Below are positions 24,543 to 28,832 of a stretch of DNA of 28,832 bases, piece after piece (position 1 is the stretch's first letter; the number at the start of each line of letters is the position of its first letter). The notes beneath the pieces were generated by a model, which ran no database searches, was not told where the DNA came from, and worked only from the letters and a program-made list of their open reading frames with translations. The translations under genes and the position numbers were made by a program. The stretch comes from DASQBT01 sp049578545 (lineage in GTDB: Bacteria > Pseudomonadota > Gammaproteobacteria > Burkholderiales > Thiobacillaceae). Location of the stretch: NCBI GenBank assembly GCA_049578545.1, contig JBAUMF010000106.1:1-28832 (forward strand), read 5' to 3'.

Positions 24543-24793
24543 GCCAATTTTCGATCACGCTCTCGTGAGCCAAGCATTCTGACCGAGATTGGGACCATTA
24601 GGTTCAACCAAGGGAGGCAGCGCTGCCGGGACGGGACTCTATTTGCGTTTCCCAAGGTGACCATCTGCTAACAGTTCAGAGCGAGATAGTCGGGGAATTA
24701 TCCTGGATTTCCGAGCGGGCAAAAGTGTCTGCTGCGCCGGTGCCAGGAGCACCAGCTAACCTTCCAGTCCAAGCCGGTCGCGGCTAACCAGGC
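24543..24793. other. Intergenic region between metalloprotease and cyclase genes
   Basis: 251 nt separating two - strand genes. No RNA, repeat or terminator is recognised. Confidence 0.5.
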
Positions 24794-26320
24794 TCACTTG
24801 CTCTCGGCAATCCATGCGCCATCCCAGCCCGCGGCCGGTGGCACCCGCCTGAACTCCTCTATTCTCTCCAGAAAAACCTGGCTTGGGCCGTCTGCCGGCA
24901 TGGTCTTCAGGCAGTCATGGAATCGAGCCTGCGCTGCGTTCCAGTCACATTTGCGATAGGCCGCCAACCCGCGCTCGAACTCCACTATCAGTTTGCCCTG
25001 GGCATCGGACAAGTTCCGTTCGTAGCCCAGCAACTCGAACACCCGCACCGGCATACTCTTGCCAGCTACCCGCAGGCTGTCAATCTCGCGAAAGGCCAGC
25101 TCGCTCGTCACCCGCCGCCGAGTCTCCTCGGTTGCCAGGATACGGGTGCCATAGAACTTGTTGGCCTGCTCCAGGCGAGACGCCAGATTGACCGTGTTTC
25201 CGATCACCGTGTAGCCACGGACCGTCTCTGAGCCGATATTGCCTACTGTCACCTCCCCGGTCGCGATGCCCATGCGAGCGCTCACATTGGGCAGTCCTTG
25301 CCGAACGCGCAGCAGGTCCCACAACGCAGCGCGGAAATTGTCCAGGCGTGCCATCTGGTCGAGGGCGGCGCGGCAACAAAGCTCGGCGTGCTCGGTCTCG
25401 CTGGTGAAGGGCGGTCCCCAGAAAGCCATCACCGAGTCGCCGATGTACTTATCTATGATCCCGTGCTCTTCACCGATCACCGATGACATCAGGGAGAAAT
25501 ACCGGTTCAGGAATCGCACCACGGTATCCGGTGTCAGCTCCTCGCACATCTCGGTGAAGCCGGCCAGGTCGGAGAAGAACACGGTCATCACCCGCCGCTC
25601 GCCGCCCTCGGCCGGTATGCGATTCTCCAGCAGGTCGCGCACGATGCGGGGATCCACATACTTGCCGAAGGTCTCCTTGATGTGTTCCTTTTCTCTCAGG
25701 CCAGCCACCATGCGGTTAAACGATTCCGCCAGGCTGGCGAGTTCGTCAGAAGTCTTGAAGTGAATCTCCACCGCGAGATCACCCTGCTCGACCGCACGGG
25801 TACCTCCAATCAGACGCCGGATTGGTGCCACCAGCTGTATTGCGGCGAGCTCGCGCTCCGCCATTGACGCAAGGTCATTGAATGCTTCAAGTTCCTCGTG
25901 ATCAAGGTTTCTTGGCTTCTGGTCAATGATGCAAAGTGTCCCCAGCTTCTGCCCATTCCACGCTCTAAGTGGACGTCCGGCATAGAACACAACGTGAGGT
26001 TCACCCAATACCAGAGGGTTGTCAGCAAAGCGCTCATCCTCCTTGGGATTGGGAATAATGAACACGTCTTCGCCCAGAATCGCGTGGCCACAGAATGAAA
26101 CGTCGCGCGAAGTTTCGCCCACGCCAGGGCCTATACACGACTTGAACCATTGACGGTTCTCGTCGACAAGGCTAACCAGCGCGATAGGCACACCGAACAT
26201 CCTTTTTGCCATGCGCGTCAGGCGATCAAAACGCTCCTCCGGTGAGGTATCCAGAATGTCAAGCGAGCGGAGTGTCTCCAGTCGGCACGGCTCGTCTTGT
26301 GGAATATCAGGTATCTTCAA
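24794..26320 (-). CDS. GAF-HAMP class III adenylate/guanylate cyclase
   Basis: 508 aa from a TTG start (26318-26320) with AGGA 8 nt upstream. Layout: GAF (about 28-160, PIALVSLVDENRQWFKS and VSFCGHAIL), HAMP-like segment (about 165-217, APIRRLIGGTRAVEQGDL...DELASLAESFNRM), cyclase catalytic domain (about 242-420), then a short helical tail. Metal-binding aspartates are D251 (FFSDLAGFT) and D295 (DKYIGDSVMAFWG); K291 and T371 (RGYTVIGNTVNLASRLE) are the adenine-selecting pair of bacterial adenylate cyclases, and N378/R382 the transition-state pair, so all catalytic residues are present and cAMP is the likely product. No membrane helix is visible although HAMP usually follows one; GAF takes the sensor position. 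Confidence 0.93.
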   Translation of the reverse strand: MKIPDIPQDEPCRLETLRSLDILDTSPEERFDRLTRMAKRMFGVPIALVSLVDENRQWFKSCIGPGVGETSRDVSFCGHAILGEDVFIIPNPKEDERFADNPLVLGEPHVVFYAGRPLRAWNGQKLGTLCIIDQKPRNLDHEELEAFNDLASMAERELAAIQLVAPIRRLIGGTRAVEQGDLAVEIHFKTSDELASLAESFNRMVAGLREKEHIKETFGKYVDPRIVRDLLENRIPAEGGERRVMTVFFSDLAGFTEMCEELTPDTVVRFLNRYFSLMSSVIGEEHGIIDKYIGDSVMAFWGPPFTSETEHAELCCRAALDQMARLDNFRAALWDLLRVRQGLPNVSARMGIATGEVTVGNIGSETVRGYTVIGNTVNLASRLEQANKFYGTRILATEETRRRVTSELAFREIDSLRVAGKSMPVRVFELLGYERNLSDAQGKLIVEFERGLAAYRKCDWNAAQARFHDCLKTMPADGPSQVFLERIEEFRRVPPAAGWDGAWIAESK

Positions 26321-26934
26321 TGGCAGTTCCTGCAGTCGAAAACATTGTCGCGGAGCACACTCGGGTTGTCCGACGGCCAGTATTCTCGTGTCCCATGGAG
26401 CGGGGAATTCCTTGACAGGCGCACTGAGTCAATGCTGGCCCAGCCAATTGTCTCGCCGTGACTTACAGGCCGTCTTACTAACTCATTATTGTTCAAAAAT
26501 GCGGGCGCAGGATTAATAATCTCGGCCTGATTGTAAAGGATGGTTACATCATGAACGACGTCTTTGGCCGGATGCTGCAGAAGGACTCACATGCATCGAT
26601 TCCCGCCAGCGTTTCTTTTGGCCTTCTTAACGATGATTGAGTGTGGGCAATTCCGAGAGGTCGGGTTCTCAGCGCAGGCTCCCGACACCAGCGGGGAAGA
26701 AGTTTCTTAACATCAGCCAGGTGAGTGGGGGCTCAGGGGGCCGGTTTCTGTCCTGAAGATTTCGTCGTAAGCTGAAAGCCGGAACTAAGGCACGCGGCAC
26801 GAGTGAGGTCCCTGTGGCAAAAGCAAAAGACCGGCTGGACCAGACAGTTCCTGCGGCCCGATGCAACGGCGAGCAACCGTCGGCGGGATCAATGGCTTCT
26901 TCATCGGACTCGTCAGATCACATGGTGACTCGTT
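26321..26934. other. 614-nt intergenic region
   Basis: Divergent spacer between the - strand cyclase and the + strand DUF2127 gene, so it should hold both promoters; no confident -35/-10 pair is identified. A 29-codon ORF on the + strand (26551-26640, start MNDVFGRMLQ) is preceded by AAGGA but matches no family I know. Confidence 0.5.
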
Positions 26935-27417
26935 ATGAGAATGTTTAGTTCGATTCGTGCGGTGTCAGTGGTTGAAGCAGCCAAGGGTGCCGTAGTTCTA
27001 TTGGCTGGTTTTGGCGCGCTATCTCTAACCCATCATGATGTTCAGAGGGTCGCGGAAAAGTTGATCGGCCATTTGCACCTGAACCCTGCAAAACACTATC
27101 CGCGTATATTCCTGGATGCCGCAGCGCACCTAACGGATGCTCGATTGTGGCTATTGGCCACCCTCGCATTGGCATATGCAGTGGCACGATTTGTGGAGGC
27201 ATATGGTTTGTGGCGCGGAAGGCGCTGGGCCGAATGGTTTGCAGCTGTGAGCGGAGGTATCTACATCCCCTTTGAAATTTACGGGTTGTCTAAAGGCGTG
27301 ACTGTCCTGGCGCTATCAGCGCTTGTGACCAACCTGCTGATCGTTGTCTTAATGATCAATGCGTTACTTCGTGTGCATTCAATCGAAGCCACGCGAGGTA
27401 ACCCACATGCGCGATAA
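26935..27417 (+). CDS. DUF2127 membrane protein
   Basis: 160 aa. The family signature runs through VVEAAKGAVVLLAGFGALSL, HHDVQRVAEKLIGHLHLNP, KHYPRIFLDAA, TDARLWLLATLALAYAVARFVEAYGLWRGRRWAEWFA and SGGIYIPFEIYGL. About four membrane helices are visible (15-31, 70-88, 104-117, 124-143). Function unknown; DUF2127 proteins are small inner-membrane proteins. No strong ribosome site is seen: the ATG at 26935 has another ATG at 26941 as an alternative. Its tail reads into the degraded mobile-element region. Confidence 0.85.
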   Translation: MRMFSSIRAVSVVEAAKGAVVLLAGFGALSLTHHDVQRVAEKLIGHLHLNPAKHYPRIFLDAAAHLTDARLWLLATLALAYAVARFVEAYGLWRGRRWAEWFAAVSGGIYIPFEIYGLSKGVTVLALSALVTNLLIVVLMINALLRVHSIEATRGNPHAR

Positions 27418-27628
27418 GATGCGGGCTGGTGCAGCATTTAGCTTGTCGCTTCATGATGCCCGCCGAAGCGAGCCCCTGGCAGGCGGTAGCTTAGCCATCC
27501 CGGCGGGATTGAAGATTTCCTTGAAAAGTTCCAACCTACTTGCGCGCGCGAGCGCATCGGCTGAAGCGCTGAAGGGGCACGCATGGGGCACCAGAAAATG
27601 TGTAACTCGGACTGCAGAGGCTAGGTCA

Positions 27629-28188
27629 TTGTTAATCTGGCGCGCCAGCAAGGAAATCAAAGGCGCCAACGGCAAATTCTGCGTGGGCGATTTCAATACA
27701 CCTCTGGGTGAATTCAAGGTCAAGGAGCCGATTCTTGACCAGTTCGAGCAGGTCGCTACGAAGGCGAGTTCCTCATCGAGCGTTTTTACCTGGGCTCGTA
27801 TCTTTGGCGCGGCAGATCGACCACCGACATCCGCGCGAGAGTCACGGAAATCTTCCTCGACACAGTAGACGAGGGCAAGGTTGAGGAGACTCAGTCCGAG
27901 CCTGATCCAATCGCAACCGAGCCATCTGCAGCCACAACCCACGCGGCGTCACCTGACGCTCCAGTGCCCGCAGTGACGGTATTTGAAAATAACAACCAGG
28001 ATCCGGCCTACCAGGCGCTGCTTGCATTGTTTGGCACCGAACTGGTCGACCTCGTTTGGGATGGCAACGAAGTCAAGCTCGATCCCACCGTTGATCGCGC
28101 GCTTTTCCGTAACCAGCGTGACCGCCTTAAGGAACTTGGCTATGTATTCGATGCGAAATCACAGGCCTGGCTCAAGCAAGGAGGGTAG
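27629..28188 (+). pseudogene. DUF3275 family gene remnant, frameshifted
   Basis: The frame from about 27640 reads KEIKGANGKFCVGDFN, TPLGEFKVKEPILDQFEQ, then loses sense near 27750; the frame one base on continues RYEGEFLIERFYLGSYLWRG, RSTTDIRARVTEIFLD and an acidic linker to a C-terminal module FGTELVDLVWDGNEVKLDPTVDRALF...RDRLKELGYVFD ending at 28188. That order (Sm-like opening domain, linker, KLDPTVDR module) matches DUF3275 proteins, which are characteristic of integrative conjugative elements and large plasmids. About ten N-terminal residues are missing or altered: no proper start is found (a TTG at 27629 is the only option). The shift lies at about 27745-27753. I read it as a decayed mobile-element gene; a sequencing error cannot be excluded. 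Confidence 0.7.
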
Positions 28189-28205
28189 GGCATGGCAAGC
28201 GAGTT

Positions 28206-28697
28206 GAAATACGCCTACGCTTTGCCCGTCAGGAAGTGGATGTGCGCTTCACGGCAACGACGGTAGAGATCTTCCATCGCGGCAGCCGCATTGCCGCCCA
28301 TGCCAGAAGTCTGCTCAAAGGGCGGCACACCACCATTGATGCGCACATGACACCGGCGCATCAACAGGTGGTGGGCTGGAATGCCAAACGTTTGCTCGAC
28401 TGGGCACAGAAGGTGGGGCCAGACACACACGCCACCGTGGAGCGCATGCTGGGGCAGCGCAAGCATCCGCAACAAAGTTACCGCGCCTGCCTGGGCGTGC
28501 TGCGCATGGGGCGCGATTACGGCAATGCGAGACTGGAAGCCGCCTGTTCCCGCGCGCTGGCACTGAACGCGGCCAATTACCGCAGCGTCAGTTCCATCCT
28601 CAAGAATGGGCTGGATAAACTCACCCAGACTGACGCTGCGCAAACCACCTTGCCGCTCACGCACAGTACCGTGCGTGGTCCCGAGTATTACCACTAA
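28206..28697 (+). pseudogene. istA: IS21-family transposase IstA, C-terminal fragment
   Basis: The 153-residue frame at 28236 reads VDVRFTATTVEIFHRGSRIAAHAR, TTIDAHMTPAHQQ, WNAKRLLDWAQKVGPDT, QSYRACLGVLRMGRDYGNARLEAAC, RSVSSILKNGLDK and ends RGPEYYH, the standard C-terminus of IS21 IstA (beta domain after the DDE core, then the helical tail). The first recognisable residues (KYAYAL, about 28211-28228) are in the other frame, so a base is missing near 28230. The helix-turn-helix and the DDE catalytic core are absent and no istB follows, so it cannot transpose. Confidence 0.85.
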
Positions 28698-28716
28698 CCC
28701 GTCTTCCGCCATCCAG

Positions 28717-28832
28717 ATGGTGGACGTGCATCTGCCAACCACCGATGGCCGGCAACTCCTGCTCAGCCGCCATACCGAGCCGAACGCCGACCAGCGCTTG
28801 CTCCTCGCACAACTGAAGCTCCACCTGCCCCA
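28717..28832 (+). CDS. Partial ORF at window edge, possibly transposase-related
   Basis: An ATG opens a frame that runs off the window: VDVHLPTTDGRQLLLSRHTEPNADQRLLLAQLKLHLP. The VxLPTTDGR...LxRxTxPxxxxxxLLxxLxLxLP pattern looks like a real conserved protein segment and reminds me of transposase ends, but I cannot name the family. No ribosome site is seen, and the frame is open upstream of the ATG as well, so the segment may be the tail of a fragment rather than a start. Confidence 0.35.
   Translation, partial: MVDVHLPTTDGRQLLLSRHTEPNADQRLLLAQLKLHLP

Noticed and set aside
27451..27942. 163-codon - strand frame over the DUF3275 remnant
   Set aside because: Overlaps convincing DUF3275 sequence on the + strand. 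The part near 27451-27560 (LFKEIFNPAGMAKLPPARG) looks protein-like but I cannot identify it.
1..28832. CRISPR array, tRNA or rRNA genes
   Set aside because: No regularly spaced repeats, cloverleaf or rRNA sequence was found on reading the window.

Overview
The window is GC-rich, densely coded chromosomal DNA of a proteobacterium. A betaproteobacterium is my best guess, inferred from the transglutaminase/amidoligase/ParA-like gene set, the bufferin operon and the DUF3275 and IS21 remnants; no rRNA or tRNA is present to settle it. I cannot run searches, so family calls rest on motifs read by eye.

Left block (1-8725): a TIR-rich island. A low-GC TIR-like remnant at the edge is followed by a TIR protein carrying a second deoxyribosyltransferase-like domain, a cytoplasmic GH13 alpha-amylase-like enzyme translationally coupled to a polytopic membrane protein with a TIR/Rossmann-like C-terminal domain, and three paralogous genes with the layout cytoplasmic TIR - one membrane helix - different periplasmic domain. 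The last of these ends in two LCCL domains. Two of the three paralogs carry apparent frameshifts.

Middle block 1 (9322-11663): a compact bufferin operon: DUF2282 precursor, MNIO/DUF692 enzyme, DUF2063 partner and DoxX membrane protein. This is expected to make a thiooxazole-bearing, copper-sequestering periplasmic peptide.

Middle block 2 (11773-21416): a 1121-aa transglutaminase-DUF2126 (putative amidoligase) fusion, a ParA/MinD-like ATPase, a second free-standing transglutaminase, an FG-GAP/VCBS lipoprotein, an exported SagB-type nitroreductase and a second, free-standing DUF2126 protein. All lie on the + strand and may form a peptide or protein amide-modifying system.

Right block (21726-28832): on the - strand an M16 zinc metalloprotease and a GAF-HAMP-class III nucleotidyl cyclase; then on the + strand a DUF2127 membrane protein and a degraded mobile-element region (frameshifted DUF3275 gene, truncated IS21 IstA, and a further partial ORF running off the edge).

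The most unusual content is the bacterial Toll-receptor-like array of membrane TIR paralogs, above all the TIR-TM-2xLCCL protein.
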